64,000 nucleotides of DNA from Martinezella tropici (GCA_000799755.1 JUHI01000001.1:1331546-1395545), one strand, 5' to 3'; positions 1 to 9,859 are shown, numbered from the stretch's first letter. Made by a program: numbers and translations. The notes: a model not told the origin generated them from the letters alone.

Positions 1-346
1 CCGGATCGGCCACATAGCCGCGGAAGCCGCCATGCGGCGGCGCATCGGCCTTGCGAAGCATGCTCCCGCCTGCCAGCAACAGCTGATCCATGACGGTGTC
101 GACATCCTCACGGGTCGCAACATTATGCGCCAGCGAAAAGGCGCCGGGCGATTTCAGGCCTGCTCGGTCCATATCCTGCTCCAGCGACGAGAGCTTGAAG
201 GTGCCGAGAACGAAGCCGTTCATCTGATAGAAGACGATCTCCTCATTCTCGAAGACGGGTGTCCAGCCAAACCCCTCCGTATAGAAGCGTTTGGACCGAT
301 CGAGATCAAGAACACCGATGGTGATGACGGAAATCTGCTGTTGCAT
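1..346 (-). CDS. VOC (glyoxalase/bleomycin-resistance) family protein, 3' end cut by window edge
   Basis: The minus-strand frame opens with ATG at 346 and runs off the left edge, so about 115 residues are visible. The start reads MQQQISVITIGVLDLDRSKR, followed by FYTEGFGW and a beta-strand-rich stretch, which is the usual first beta-alpha-beta-beta-beta module of vicinal-oxygen-chelate proteins. Members bind a metal and act on small electrophiles or antibiotics, or are catalytically silent. The substrate cannot be told from this fragment. The neighbouring quinone reductase fits a general stress or detoxification setting, but 217 bp separate the two genes and no shared operon is evident. Confidence 0.8.
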   Translation of the reverse strand, partial: MQQQISVITIGVLDLDRSKRFYTEGFGWTPVFENEEIVFYQMNGFVLGTFKLSSLEQDMDRAGLKSPGAFSLAHNVATREDVDTVMDQLLLAGGSMLRKADAPPHGGFRGYVADP

Positions 347-563
347 AACCAAGTCCTTTCATTCGCCTCGCGAGATTGCGAGCCGTTCAAGGTCTTGGGC
401 CGCTACCGAAGTAGTGGAAGGACCCGCACAAAGCGGGGGTTGGGCCAACCGCACCAACCTAACCTGTTTCAGACCCTCAAAGTTTCTCAGATCTGGAGTG
501 CGGAATCAAGATGACCGCCATGACGCCCATCCATTGGCCATTAGAAGGATGTGTCCCGAAGCC

Positions 564-1157
564 CTATCGGATATTCGCGAGCGCTTTCCTGACACGATCA
601 AGATGCGCCTTCCGCCCAGCATCGGTGACGCGATCCATGTCGTGAAGCGCCAGCATGCGGAAATTCAGCCGCTTGGCGCAGAAGGCGGCAATACCGCGTT
701 TCAGCAGACGCCGCACCGGATTGCCCATGTAGAGATGCACGATCCACCAAGGCGAGCCGGTTGTGGTCAGCGCCCAGAACAGACGGATATTGGTGAGCTT
801 CGGCACGATGCGCCCGCCCGTGGGATCATGGGTGAAGGCGACGCCGGGCGCAAAGGCGCGATCGAAGAAGCCCTTGAGAATGGCCGGAAAATTGAACCAC
901 CATTGCGGAAAGACCAGGATCAACCCTTCGGCCGCTCGAAGCCGCGCGACGATATCGTCGACGCCCGACGTATCATAGGGCTGATCGAAATAGCCGCCCC
1001 GCTCGGCCTGCGAAAGTCGGGGATCGAAGCCTTCGCGATAGAGATCGAGCAGATCGACCTCATGGCCGCCGGCAACCAGCGTTTCTCGTGCCAACTTCGC
1101 TACGGCGGCGGCGAAGCTATCTTCCAGAGGATGGGCCAGCACCAGCAGGATGCGCAT
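564..1157 (-). CDS. NAD(P)H dehydrogenase (quinone), flavodoxin-like fold
   Basis: A 197-residue soluble protein with an N-terminal Rossmann-like flavodoxin motif ([15 protein letters not shown], where HP and S contact FMN/FAD), then LVFPQWWFNFPAILKGFFDR near residues 80–100. The PQWW-F-PA-LKG-DR pattern is the hallmark of the Flavodoxin_2/NQO1-MdaB family, which reduces quinones by two electrons using NAD(P)H. Its start codon shares one base with the stop of xseA (TGATG), so translation is probably coupled to that gene, although the functions are unrelated. The physiological acceptor is unknown. Confidence 0.85.
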   Translation of the reverse strand: MRILLVLAHPLEDSFAAAVAKLARETLVAGGHEVDLLDLYREGFDPRLSQAERGGYFDQPYDTSGVDDIVARLRAAEGLILVFPQWWFNFPAILKGFFDRAFAPGVAFTHDPTGGRIVPKLTNIRLFWALTTTGSPWWIVHLYMGNPVRRLLKRGIAAFCAKRLNFRMLALHDMDRVTDAGRKAHLDRVRKALANIR

Positions 1158-2773
1158 CAGAAGAGACTTCCCTGTTTCGGTGGGGCAGCAGTCTCCGCCG
1201 GCTTGACGGCGCGCTTCTTCGAAGGCGATGCGCCTGATGCCGGCGTGGACGAAGGCGGCACGTTGCCATCATCGCCCGTGACTGCACCGATGCGGCCATC
1301 CGCGAATTCGATCGAGATGGCCGCACCCGTCGAAAGTGCTGCGGCGAGCGAAACCGGGCGGTCGTCCTCGTCACGCACGACGGCATAGCCGCGCTTCAGG
1401 ACGTTCTTGTAGGAAAGCGACTGCAGGATACGCTCCTGCGCCACCAGCTCGCTACGCGCACGGGTCAGCTGATGGCGGATCGCCGTATCGGCCTGACGGA
1501 CGAAATTGCCCAGGCGATCGCGGGCCCGACCCGTTTGCGCTTCGAGGCGCGAAGGCAGCGTGGCGAAGACGGCATCGGCCCGTTCGATGCGGGCACGCGA
1601 GCGGTCGAGCATGCGCTCGATGGTGCGCTCCGCACGGGTCATCCGCTCACTCAACTGCTGGCGGCGCTCGGCGATCCGGTTCGACAGGATGTCCGGCCGC
1701 AGCTGCGAGGCCGCGCGCTCGAAGGAGCGGCGCTTGTTCAGCGTGTTCAGCTCCAAGCCACGGCCGAGGCCGGCGGCTGCCTCATCGAAGCGGCGGCGCG
1801 GCAGGGCCAGGATCTGGTCGAGAGACGGCAGGGCGCGCAGCAGCGCGCGCACCGCCTGCCGCCGCTGATCCATCTGCCTGCCCACTCCGCCCTGCAGCCG
1901 GGCGGCAAGGCTTGCGAGCTGTGCCTCAAGCTCCGCCTTCACAGGCACGGCCATTTCGGCCGCACCCGTCGGTGTTGGAGCGCGCACGTCGGCCGCGTAA
2001 TCGATCAAGGTCCAATCGGTCTCGTGGCCCACGGCCGAGATCAGCGGGATATCGCTCGCGGCAGCAGCACGGACGACGGCTTCGTCGTTGAAACTCCAGA
2101 GATCTTCGAGGCTACCGCCGCCACGGGCGACGATCAGCACGTCAGGCCTCGGGATCGGGCCGCCGGGCTCAAACTCGTTGAAGCCGCGAATGGCGTTCGC
2201 CACCTCGTCGCCGGAGCCGTCGCCCTGCACCTTCACCGGCCAGACCAGTACATGGACGGGGAAACGATCGGAGATGCGGTGCAGGATATCACGGATGACG
2301 GCGCCGGTCGGCGAGGTCACGACGCCGATCACTTTCGGCATGAAGGGCAGCCGGCGCTTGCGCTCGGGATCGAAGAGACCTTCGGCGCCAAGCTTGCGCT
2401 TGCGTTCCTCCAACAGCGCCATCAGGGCGCCGGCGCCCGCCGGCTCCAGGCTCTCGATGACGATCTGATATTTCGACGAGCCCGGGAAGGTCGTCACCTT
2501 GCCGGTCGCGATAACCTCCATGCCCTCTTCGGGGCGGAATTTCAGCTTGGAAAAGCTGCCTTTCCAGATGACCGCGTCGATACGGGAGCGGTCATCCTTC
2601 AGCGAGAAATAGGCATGCCCCGACGAATGCGGCCCGCGATAGCCGGAGATTTCCCCACGCACGCGCACCTGATCGAACGCATTCTCGACGGTGCGCTTGA
2701 TCGATCCGGACAATTCCGAGACGGAATATTCCGTCAGGTTCGAGGGCGAATCATTCTCAAAAAAGCTGCTCAT
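1157..2773 (-). CDS. xseA: exodeoxyribonuclease VII large subunit
   Basis: A 538-residue protein. Residues about 15–110 form the OB-fold (tRNA_anti-like) single-strand DNA binding domain ([28 protein letters not shown]). Residues about 135–450 form the catalytic Exonuc_VII_L domain with the conserved [15 protein letters not shown] at 217–231 and the [13 protein letters not shown] block after it. The C-terminal half is rich in charged helices, which in this family form the coiled coil that holds XseB. With the small subunit it degrades ssDNA from both ends into short oligonucleotides during mismatch and recombinational repair. xseB is not in the window. The tail of about 55 residues is low-complexity and ends PPKQGSLF. 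Confidence 0.96.
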   Translation of the reverse strand: MSSFFENDSPSNLTEYSVSELSGSIKRTVENAFDQVRVRGEISGYRGPHSSGHAYFSLKDDRSRIDAVIWKGSFSKLKFRPEEGMEVIATGKVTTFPGSSKYQIVIESLEPAGAGALMALLEERKRKLGAEGLFDPERKRRLPFMPKVIGVVTSPTGAVIRDILHRISDRFPVHVLVWPVKVQGDGSGDEVANAIRGFNEFEPGGPIPRPDVLIVARGGGSLEDLWSFNDEAVVRAAAASDIPLISAVGHETDWTLIDYAADVRAPTPTGAAEMAVPVKAELEAQLASLAARLQGGVGRQMDQRRQAVRALLRALPSLDQILALPRRRFDEAAAGLGRGLELNTLNKRRSFERAASQLRPDILSNRIAERRQQLSERMTRAERTIERMLDRSRARIERADAVFATLPSRLEAQTGRARDRLGNFVRQADTAIRHQLTRARSELVAQERILQSLSYKNVLKRGYAVVRDEDDRPVSLAAALSTGAAISIEFADGRIGAVTGDDGNVPPSSTPASGASPSKKRAVKPAETAAPPKQGSLF

Positions 2774-3011
2774 ATCCTCTTTCTAGCGGATGTCGGGGAA
2801 AATGCGGAGCCTAGTGCATACGCCTTAAGTCTGAATCGATCGAAGGACGTGATTGAGCGCATATTTGAGGGACCGCCGCCGTCTTTGCATGTCCCATAAA
2901 GAATGCGGAGCTTATTGCTTCATCAAGCGTTAACCCTGCTGGCAAAGCCTTTTTTAGCCATCCATGCGTAAACCTGTGCAAACTGATTCTTGGTAAAGAG
3001 GATATGGAGCG

Positions 3012-3242
3012 ATGATATTCGCGACCGCCACGATCATCGGAATTGCAGCCGGCCTGCAGCGCACGACCATCGGCGCGTTGCTTGGCGTGGCTCTGGTGAG
3101 CATCGCCTTCATGGCGGCCGTCGCGATGTCGATCGTTCCGCCGCCGCTGACGACGCTGTTCATCGCGCTCGGCGGCTATAACCTCGGCTTCATCGGCTAT
3201 CTCATCACCGCTGACCTGATGGAGCACGGCCGCCGCGCCTAG
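3012..3242 (+). CDS. small hydrophobic membrane protein, unknown function
   Basis: A 76-residue frame with ATG at 3012, preceded by a purine-rich ribosome site (gaggatatggagcg). It has three hydrophobic stretches (MIFATATIIGIAAG, ALLGVALVSIAFMAAVAM, LTTLFIALGGYNLGFIGYLI) and ends in a charged tail (DLMEHGRRA), so two or three membrane spans are likely. I recognise no family. It stands alone between xseA, which is transcribed away, and the convergent GT-C-like gene. An overlapping minus-strand frame (2811–3227) is arginine-rich and lacks a ribosome site, so this strand was preferred. Confidence 0.6.
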   Translation: MIFATATIIGIAAGLQRTTIGALLGVALVSIAFMAAVAMSIVPPPLTTLFIALGGYNLGFIGYLITADLMEHGRRA

Positions 3243-3345
3243 AACGGTTCAGCTTTCCAAGGACTCTCTGAACTGCTCCAGCTCCTTGCCTCCACACAAT
3301 TCCCGACGGAAAAACGTTGCGGACTTTTCCTGGAGCTGGCCTAGC

Positions 3346-5184
3346 TCAATCCTGCGACTTGAAGCGAAAGAAGCGAACGGCAGAGCCGGCCGGAGCGGGG
3401 ATCGGCTCCAGATAGGCCGGCACGTGCCCGGCACCGAGCTGGGCATAAAGACCCTTGGGAGAGCGCCCGGCCAGCAGTTCCACCTGCGGATCACCCTTGC
3501 AGAAAGCAAGAAGCGTCACCTTCGCCTCGCGCAGCAGCGTTTCCGCCTGCTGCGGCTCCGCAAGCGCGATATGCAGCTCTGCGAGCATTCCGGCCTGATC
3601 GCGATGGTAAGGTCCGGACAGAACACGATGAGGCGTGAAGCGCAGCAGCGGCGAGCCCATGTTGGACGCCGATGCGACCACCCCGGGCTCCAGGCTGGCG
3701 ATCGGCGCAAGCGCCGTCTTCGAGGCGCAATCGGCACTCTCCTCCGCCTTGACGGGCGTCGCGACGGTAAAGCTGTTGTTGAGCCCCTTGCTGACAACTG
3801 CGCCGCCGACAGCCCATACGAGCGGGGTCGAAATCAGTATCGTGACGACGTACAGTAGGGCCGAACGCAGATTTTTCGTGTCCGCCATGTATGTCCGCCG
3901 TAAACCGGCAATCACGAGAGCCAGGGATGGAATGGCGAGCAGGTTGGCGAATTCCGCGCCGCGAATCTGTACGAGCGTAATCACCCAGTTGATCGCGACC
4001 ATTGCCATGAGGACTGCGAAGAGATCGCCGCGATCGCCGCGCAAAATGCGGTATCCGCAAAAGATCATCGCCACAAGCCCGGTCGCATAGAAGACGCCGA
4101 GCGTATCGGGTTGGGTGCGGGCAATCGAAAAGATGGACTGCGCCTCGGTCACTCTGCTCAGCCAGAGATCCACCAGCATGGGGTCGAGATCGGCAAGCGG
4201 ATTGCGCAGGCATTGCGGCGCGAGCGCGACGGTCGTCGCGAACACGAAAGCGCCATTGGCGGCGAGAACGGCAATGCGCCAGGGCCGGGAGAGGCGGCTG
4301 GCAAAAATGGACGACAATAGGAGCCCGACACAGCCCGCGCTGGTAATGCCGTAGAAGCCGAGAGAGAGATTGTCGCAGGTCACCATCGAATAGAAGCGCG
4401 GCGGCACCAGCGAAAAGAAGGCGGCGCTGACAGCAATCGTCAACGTCAAGGCGAAGGCCTTTGCGGCCGGCGCGAAAATTTCGCCTTTCCAGGCCCATAA
4501 ACAAGCGACCGACATGCAGGCGACGGCGACGAAGGGCGTCGTCTCCGCACCGATGCCAAGCTGGATTGCCAGGGCGACGGCCGCGATCGCGAAGCTACGC
4601 GGCCGATAATCCCGATCGACCAGCATGGCCACGGTAAGAGCGACGAGGCCGAGCTGAACATTGTCATGATCGATGGAGCCTGGCACGAAACGCGGCGAAA
4701 GCAGCACGAAGAATGCCGTCAGGATCATCGAAAAATGCATGCTCTCCACGCCGGCGATGCGGCGACCCGCGAGGCCCATGAAGAAAATCGGCGGCAGGAT
4801 GAGCATCAGCGGCCAGACGGTCAGAGCCGCCGCTTCCGCGCCTTCGGGCGAAAGAAACATCCGGAAGAACAGAATGAGGCTTGCGATCGGCAAATCGATG
4901 AAGCGCGACCAATGCATCAGCGTCCCGCCTTCAAGGCCGAGGCGGTATTGCATCATGTCGAACCAGCCCTGGCCGGCGAGGAAATCGCGCACTTCGACAA
5001 GGCGCATGGCATCATCATTGTCCGGGCCGACATAATCGGCGGGATTACGGTGAATGACGAGCTGCGCGACGATAATGACGACGGCGTAGGCAAGCGCGAC
5101 CAGAGCCGGATGCGACCAGCGCAGAGGCGCCTTCTTTTCTGCCGTTCCGGCTGCCTCGGGCGGCAATGCCAGCGTCTGCGCCAT
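3346..5184 (-). CDS. polytopic membrane protein, GT-C glycosyltransferase-like
   Basis: A 612-residue protein with about 11–12 hydrophobic segments between residues 28 and 470 and a soluble periplasmic-type C-terminal part of about 140 residues. After the first span it carries an acidic loop, VGPDNDDAMRLVEVRDFLA (acidic D55/D57/D58), then GGTLMHWSRF. This arrangement, an Asp-rich motif in the first external loop of a polytopic protein, is typical of GT-C transferases that use polyprenyl-phosphate sugars (STT3/PMT/GtrC type). Its divergent neighbours are a GtrB-like GT2 and a GtrA flippase, which supports that role: the final transfer of a lipid-carried sugar to a surface acceptor. The acceptor is unknown. 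No ortholog symbol is justified. Confidence 0.7.
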   Translation of the reverse strand: MAQTLALPPEAAGTAEKKAPLRWSHPALVALAYAVVIIVAQLVIHRNPADYVGPDNDDAMRLVEVRDFLAGQGWFDMMQYRLGLEGGTLMHWSRFIDLPIASLILFFRMFLSPEGAEAAALTVWPLMLILPPIFFMGLAGRRIAGVESMHFSMILTAFFVLLSPRFVPGSIDHDNVQLGLVALTVAMLVDRDYRPRSFAIAAVALAIQLGIGAETTPFVAVACMSVACLWAWKGEIFAPAAKAFALTLTIAVSAAFFSLVPPRFYSMVTCDNLSLGFYGITSAGCVGLLLSSIFASRLSRPWRIAVLAANGAFVFATTVALAPQCLRNPLADLDPMLVDLWLSRVTEAQSIFSIARTQPDTLGVFYATGLVAMIFCGYRILRGDRGDLFAVLMAMVAINWVITLVQIRGAEFANLLAIPSLALVIAGLRRTYMADTKNLRSALLYVVTILISTPLVWAVGGAVVSKGLNNSFTVATPVKAEESADCASKTALAPIASLEPGVVASASNMGSPLLRFTPHRVLSGPYHRDQAGMLAELHIALAEPQQAETLLREAKVTLLAFCKGDPQVELLAGRSPKGLYAQLGAGHVPAYLEPIPAPAGSAVRFFRFKSQD

Positions 5185-5423
5185 CTCGATAAACCTCGTC
5201 TTGGAAGGATAGTCGAGGCGGTACGCTATCGCCTGCCCATCAAAAAACAGTAAAGCCCATGCCCGAAGCTGATTTCATCACGATAATGTTTTCCTTGAAG
5301 ACCAGATCCCGCCATTTTTATTGCGCAGCCATAGGGTCTTATTAACAGCCAACGGGATAAGCTTTCGTCCGGATCCTCCATCAGGCTTCAACCTAAATTA
5401 ACGTGTAGCAACCGGCCAAGACC

Positions 5424-6437
5424 ATGTGGAATGAGAAGCTGAACATCGCCGTCCTCCTGCCCTGCTACAACGAAGCCGCGACGATCGGAGAGGTCGTGCG
5501 CGGTTTCCGGAAGGCCCTGCCGCAGGCAGCCATCTATGTCTACGACAACAACTCCACCGACGGCACCGCTCTGCATGCCATGCTCGCAGGCGCGACCGTG
5601 GTGCGTGAGCGCCGGCAGGGCAAGGGACATGTGGTGCGCCGCATGTTTGCGGATATCGAGGCCGATATCTACCTGATGGCCGACGGCGACGGCACCTACG
5701 CGCCCGAAGACGGGGAAGAGCTGATCCGCACGCTGCTGACGGAAGGCTCCGACATGGTCGTCGGCACCCGCCGCAACGTTCGCAACGATGCAGGCCGCCA
5801 AGGCCATGCCTTCGGCAACCGCATCTTCAATTTGCTCTACCGCTCGATTTTCGGCCCCGATTTCACCGATATCTTTTCGGGCTACCGCTGCTTCTCGCGT
5901 CGCTTCGTCAAGAGCTTTCCCGCAGTATCCGGCGGCTTCGAGATCGAGACGGAAATGTCGGTTCACGCCTCCCGGCTGAAACTGCCCGTCAGCGAGCTGG
6001 AACTCGATTATGGTCGCCGGCCGGAAGGCTCGCATTCGAAGCTTTCCACCTTCCGCGACGGCTGGAAAATCCTCTGGATGTTCGCGATGCTGATGAAGGA
6101 GACGCGGCCTTTCGCTTTCTTCGGCATTTTGAGCGTGATCTCGCTGGAGCTCTGCATCGGATTTGGCATTCCCGTTCTTTTCGAGTATTTCGAAACCGGG
6201 TTGGTAACGCGTATGCCGACCTGGGTCCTGTCCGTGGCGCTGATGATGGTTGCCTTCATGCTGTTCACCGCCGGCTTGATCCTCGATTCGGTTGCCCGCG
6301 CCCGCGCGGAACAGCTGCGCATCCACTATATGAATCTCGCCAAGCCACGTTCGCGTGAGGATGGCGACGACAGGACGGTCTACATGACGGAACTCGAGAA
6401 ACCCGCAAGCCGGAAGAAAAGGGCAAAGGCTGCATGA
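5424..6437 (+). CDS. GT2 family polyprenyl-phosphate glycosyltransferase (GtrB/DPM1-like)
   Basis: A 337-residue protein with an N-terminal GT-A domain: VLLPCYNEAATIGEVVRGF at about 10–28, YVYDNNSTDGT at 38–48, and the metal-binding MADGDGTY with D87 and D89. Two C-terminal hydrophobic segments (about 225–250 and 258–285) anchor it in the membrane. This layout is that of enzymes loading a sugar from a nucleotide donor onto undecaprenyl phosphate at the inner face. The stop overlaps the GtrA start by ATGA, so the two are co-translated. The 239 bp upstream separate it from the divergent GT-C-like gene. No strong Shine-Dalgarno precedes ATG 5424. Confidence 0.88.
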   Translation: MWNEKLNIAVLLPCYNEAATIGEVVRGFRKALPQAAIYVYDNNSTDGTALHAMLAGATVVRERRQGKGHVVRRMFADIEADIYLMADGDGTYAPEDGEELIRTLLTEGSDMVVGTRRNVRNDAGRQGHAFGNRIFNLLYRSIFGPDFTDIFSGYRCFSRRFVKSFPAVSGGFEIETEMSVHASRLKLPVSELELDYGRRPEGSHSKLSTFRDGWKILWMFAMLMKETRPFAFFGILSVISLELCIGFGIPVLFEYFETGLVTRMPTWVLSVALMMVAFMLFTAGLILDSVARARAEQLRIHYMNLAKPRSREDGDDRTVYMTELEKPASRKKRAKAA

Positions 6438-6820
6438 AGAAGCTGTTTCGCTTCCTGATCGCCGGCACCATCGGCTTCCTGGTCGACGCGGGCGTATTGC
6501 ATCTGTTGCTGTGGTTCACTCCTCTCGGCCCCTTCATCGGCCGGGCCATCTCGATACCGACCGCCCTGATGACAACCTGGTTCATCAATCGCAACTTCAC
6601 CTTCGGCCGATCCGATCGATCGCTGGCGGCCGAAGGCTTCCGCTATGGCTCGGTCGGGCTGACATCGGCTATCCTGAACTACGCCCTGTTCAGTTCGCTG
6701 CTCGTGGCCGAGCCGGGGCTACGGCCGATCATCGCCCTGACGCTTGCCTCGGGGGCGGCGACGGCGTTCAGCTTCTTCGGCTATTCGCGCTTCGTCTTCC
6801 GCCACCGGCAAAATCCTTGA
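6434..6820 (+). CDS. GtrA family membrane protein (lipid-linked sugar flippase)
   Basis: A 128-residue protein with four predicted membrane spans and the family signature near the N-terminus (FRFLIAGTIGFLVDAGVLHL) followed by FINRNFTFGRS around residues 55–65. GtrA proteins flip polyprenyl-phosphate-linked glucose or a related sugar across the inner membrane after GtrB loads it. Its start overlaps the GT2 stop in ATGA, so it is the partner of that enzyme. Together with the divergent polytopic protein it completes a GtrA/GtrB/GtrC-like three-part set. The sugar is not predictable from sequence. Confidence 0.9.
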   Translation: MKKLFRFLIAGTIGFLVDAGVLHLLLWFTPLGPFIGRAISIPTALMTTWFINRNFTFGRSDRSLAAEGFRYGSVGLTSAILNYALFSSLLVAEPGLRPIIALTLASGAATAFSFFGYSRFVFRHRQNP

Positions 6821-6886
6821 GACAATTCCACGGGCAGTACGCGGCGGCTTTCAGTCCGGAACTGCGCAAAGGAACAGGGGAGCCGA

Positions 6887-7873
6887 TCAGACCGGCTCCC
6901 AACCATCCTTCTCGCTGGCGCGGTAGATGGCGTCGATGACCTTCTGGTTGAGCTTCGAGCTTTCCAGCGACACCACCTCCGCGCTGTGGCCCAATGCCGC
7001 CGAGGCAAAGGCTTCGGCCTCACGCCTGTATTGACGGCTGTCCGGGAAGCGGAAAACCTGCGATTCCAGATGATTGCGATTGGTCAGCTCCAGCTCTTCG
7101 GCGCCATACCTGTCGGCATTGAAGGGCGACTTCACCTCGATGAAGCCTTCGGTGCCGTGGAAGACCATGACCTGCCGGTTGGCCATCTGCGTCGAGACGT
7201 AGAAGCTGAGCTCGAAGTCGCCGAAATCGGCCTTGACGCTGGAATAGATGTCGGTGCCGAATTCCGGATCACGCTCGGTCACCGCCTGGATGCGCAGGGG
7301 TTCGCGGCCGGTGACGAAACGGGTGCCGATGGTCGGATAGACGCCGATATCGGGCAGGCCGCCGCCGCCAAGCGCCGGAATATTGCGCATGTTGCCAGCA
7401 TCGCGGTTGAAGTAGGTAAAGGCGCCCTGGACATGGCGCAGGCGGCCGATGGCGCCATCGGCCAGCAGCGTGCGAACCTTCCGCCAAAGCGGCGTATAGG
7501 TCAGCATATAGGCTTCCGTCACCACGACCTTGTTGCGATCTCGGGCCGCGATCAGGCTGTCGATTTCACCCGCCTTGAGCGCAATCGGCTTTTCGCAGAG
7601 CACATGCTTGCCGGCATCGGCCGCCTTGATCGACCATTCGACGTGCTGCGATGTCGGCAAGGGAATATAGACGGCGTCGATCGTGTCGGAGGCGAGCATC
7701 TCCTCGTAGGAGCCGAAGGCATGCGGCACCGAGAAACGGTCCGCCATTTGGCGGGCACGGGCAAGATCACGGCTGGCAATGGCCGTCACGACGCAGTTTT
7801 CCGCATCCTGGATGGCGGGCACCACCACATCGCGGCCGATCTTCGCCGTCGACAGAATTCCGAAACGCAGCAT
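6887..7873 (-). CDS. Gfo/Idh/MocA family NAD(P)-dependent oxidoreductase
   Basis: A 328-residue protein starting at ATG 7873, where the Shine-Dalgarno AGGAGAG is well placed; an open frame extending further upstream lacks coding character. The N-terminal Rossmann fold opens [20 protein letters not shown], and the hallmark catalytic segment is [14 protein letters not shown] near residue 93. The C-terminal GFO_IDH_MocA domain includes the glycine-rich [12 protein letters not shown]. The family oxidises or isomerises sugars, inositols and related polyols. Its substrate is not evident, and it is a single-gene unit divergent from an isochorismatase gene. Trans-dihydrodiol dehydrogenase-like members look similar, so the substrate should be left open. 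Confidence 0.88.
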   Translation of the reverse strand: MLRFGILSTAKIGRDVVVPAIQDAENCVVTAIASRDLARARQMADRFSVPHAFGSYEEMLASDTIDAVYIPLPTSQHVEWSIKAADAGKHVLCEKPIALKAGEIDSLIAARDRNKVVVTEAYMLTYTPLWRKVRTLLADGAIGRLRHVQGAFTYFNRDAGNMRNIPALGGGGLPDIGVYPTIGTRFVTGREPLRIQAVTERDPEFGTDIYSSVKADFGDFELSFYVSTQMANRQVMVFHGTEGFIEVKSPFNADRYGAEELELTNRNHLESQVFRFPDSRQYRREAEAFASAALGHSAEVVSLESSKLNQKVIDAIYRASEKDGWEPV

Positions 7874-8187
7874 GGCTCTCTCCTGAAGCATCATCCCGAA
7901 GCAGACGGCCGCGTGGCGATGGTCGCGCCATGGTCTTCCGGCGGGATCTTTTGTGAATACGATGGGTGAAGCGAAACGAAGGGCATTCCGCTCCGGTCGA
8001 AACCGGCGCAACCTTATTCGGCCCATGCCGAAGGCGCAACGCCCGAGGTGGCCCTCATGGCGAACGCAACGGCACCGCGGCCATGACAGCATGTCCGTAT
8101 TTGTCCGCTTTCTGTCTGGCAGATGGCTTTCGTGGCTTTCACCTAATGCCTAGTCTCGGCTATCCTTCAAGCACAGGAGATACGAAA
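7874..8187. other. divergent intergenic region (314 bp)
   Basis: This stretch lies between the start codons of the Gfo/Idh gene and the isochorismatase gene. It holds both ribosome sites (AGGAGAG on the minus strand, CAGGAGA on the plus strand). Open frames cross it on the plus strand but have no ribosome site of their own. I see no convincing promoter hexamer pair, palindrome or RNA structure. Confidence 0.5.
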
Positions 8188-8757
8188 ATGTCCCATGCGG
8201 ATACCGCGCTGCTCGTCATCGACGTCCAGGAATCCTTTCGCCAGCGTCCCTATTGGCGGGCCGACGATCTGCCTGCCTTCACCAACCGCCTGCAGGCACT
8301 GATAGACGGCGCCAAGGCGAAGGGCATTCCCGTCGTCCAGATCTTCCACGTCGAGGATGGCGATGCGCATTTCAGCCTGCAGAGCGGCTTCGTACGCAAG
8401 CTCGATGAAATCTCGCTGCAGGCCGATGCCGTGTTTCACAAGCGCCGCCACTCGGCGCTGGTCGGCTCCGGCCTCGATGTCTGGCTGGTGGAAAACGGCA
8501 TTCGCAAGGTGATCGTTTCGGGCATCCGCACGGAGCAATGCTGCGAGACGACCACGCGGCATGCTTCCGATCTCGGCTACGAGGTCGACTACGTCACCGA
8601 GGCGACGCTGACCTTCCCGATGACGCATGCTTCGGGCACGGTCTTCAACGTCGACGATATCAAGAAGCGCAGCGAGCTGGTGCTTTCTGGCCGCTTTGCC
8701 CGTATCGCAACGGTCGAAGAAGCGCTTGCCGACGCATCGATCCGGAGTGCCGCATGA
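8188..8757 (+). CDS. isochorismatase-like cysteine hydrolase
   Basis: A 189-residue protein starting at ATG 8188, eight bases after CAGGAGA. It shows the family triad: D12 in LLVIDVQESF, K85 in FHKRRHSAL, and C118 in GIRTEQCCETT, next to the cis-peptide region (VIVSG). Members hydrolyse isochorismate, nicotinamide, carbamoyl compounds or other amides. The substrate is not predictable here. It overlaps the next gene by ATGA, so the hydrolase and a GlxA-type regulator are made together. That suggests the regulator responds to the hydrolase's substrate or product. Confidence 0.9.
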   Translation: MSHADTALLVIDVQESFRQRPYWRADDLPAFTNRLQALIDGAKAKGIPVVQIFHVEDGDAHFSLQSGFVRKLDEISLQADAVFHKRRHSALVGSGLDVWLVENGIRKVIVSGIRTEQCCETTTRHASDLGYEVDYVTEATLTFPMTHASGTVFNVDDIKKRSELVLSGRFARIATVEEALADASIRSAA

Positions 8758-9752
8758 CCCAAGGCGACCGGCGCCTCCATCGGCGGATCATTCCCGTTTA
8801 CGTCCTTCTGCCGCCCTATACGCTGCTGATGGACGTGGCCGGGCCTGTGGAGGTGTTGCGCCGCGCCAATATCGAACAGGATGACGTCCTGTTCGATTAT
8901 CAATTCATCGCCGCCCAACCGTCGCAGACCACCTCGGTCGGGCTGACGCTTGCCGATCTCAAGCCACTACCGGATCACATTCCCGATGGCGCCTATGTTA
9001 TCCTGTCGGGCAGTGTCACGCCGCCCGACGATGCCGAGGATATCGAGCCGGAGCTTGCTGCGCTTGCGACGTGGCTGAAGGGCGCGATCCGTCCGGGCAT
9101 TATCCTCGTCACCATCTGCTCCGGCGCCGTGCTTGCCGCCCGCGCCGGCCTGATGGACGGCTACGCCTGCACCACGCATGCAGCCTGCCTCGACGAAGTC
9201 CGGGAATATGCGCCGACGGCAAGGGTTCTCGACAACCGGCTCTATGTCGAGGACCGCGATCGCTATTCGAGCGCCGGCATCACGACAGGCACCGACCTGA
9301 TGCTGCATCTCGCCTCTAGGTTGACCTCGCCGATGACCGCCCTGACGATAGCCCGGCACATGGTCGTCTACATGCGGAGGACCGGCGCCGAACCGCAGCT
9401 TTCGCCATGGCTCAGCGGCCGCAATCATGTCCACCCCGCCATACACCGCGTTCAGGATGCGATCATGGCCGATCCGGCCCATAACTGGTCGCTGTCCGAG
9501 CTTGCCAGCATCGGAGCCATGAGCGCGCGGCATATTTCCCGGCTGTTTCAGGAGCATGCTGGCCTTTCGGTGACGGCCTATGTCAACCTGATGCGCGTTA
9601 CGCTGGCGCGCGACGTGCTTGCCAATTCACGGCTGGACATGGAGCGGGTGGCGGAAAAATCCGGCTTCGCCTCGCCGCGGCACATGCGGCGCGTCTGGTC
9701 GAAATACAATACGCTGCCGCCGAGCCACTATCGGCGTTCGACGGCCGAATAA
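8754..9752 (+). CDS. GlxA family transcriptional regulator (DJ-1/PfpI plus AraC HTH)
   Basis: A 332-residue protein starting within the stop of the isochorismatase gene (ATGA). Residues about 10–180 form a DJ-1/PfpI-like (class I amidotransferase fold) sensor with the nucleophile-elbow motif TICSGAVLAARAGLMDG. Residues about 225–325 carry two AraC helix-turn-helix units (WSLSELASIGAMSARHISR and MERVAEKSGFASPRHMRR). GlxA-type regulators typically activate catabolic genes for amino acid or quaternary-amine derivatives. The ligand here is unknown. An open frame extends further upstream but would overlap the hydrolase gene deeply, so the coupled start was chosen. Confidence 0.9.
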   Translation: MTQGDRRLHRRIIPVYVLLPPYTLLMDVAGPVEVLRRANIEQDDVLFDYQFIAAQPSQTTSVGLTLADLKPLPDHIPDGAYVILSGSVTPPDDAEDIEPELAALATWLKGAIRPGIILVTICSGAVLAARAGLMDGYACTTHAACLDEVREYAPTARVLDNRLYVEDRDRYSSAGITTGTDLMLHLASRLTSPMTALTIARHMVVYMRRTGAEPQLSPWLSGRNHVHPAIHRVQDAIMADPAHNWSLSELASIGAMSARHISRLFQEHAGLSVTAYVNLMRVTLARDVLANSRLDMERVAEKSGFASPRHMRRVWSKYNTLPPSHYRRSTAE

Positions 9753-9859
9753 AGAAATCGTTAGTGGCCTTTCGCGGAAAAGGCCAGTAGCCTGCCTTGT
9801 CCCATCGCGCCGGTACCCCGCTCGCCGGCCTGCCCCCTCACGTGACTTGGAGAGATATC

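Noticed and set aside
2811..3227. A minus-strand frame overlapping the small membrane protein gene
   Set aside because: It is Arg/Asp-rich with no ribosome site; the plus-strand frame has both a ribosome site and regular membrane spans.
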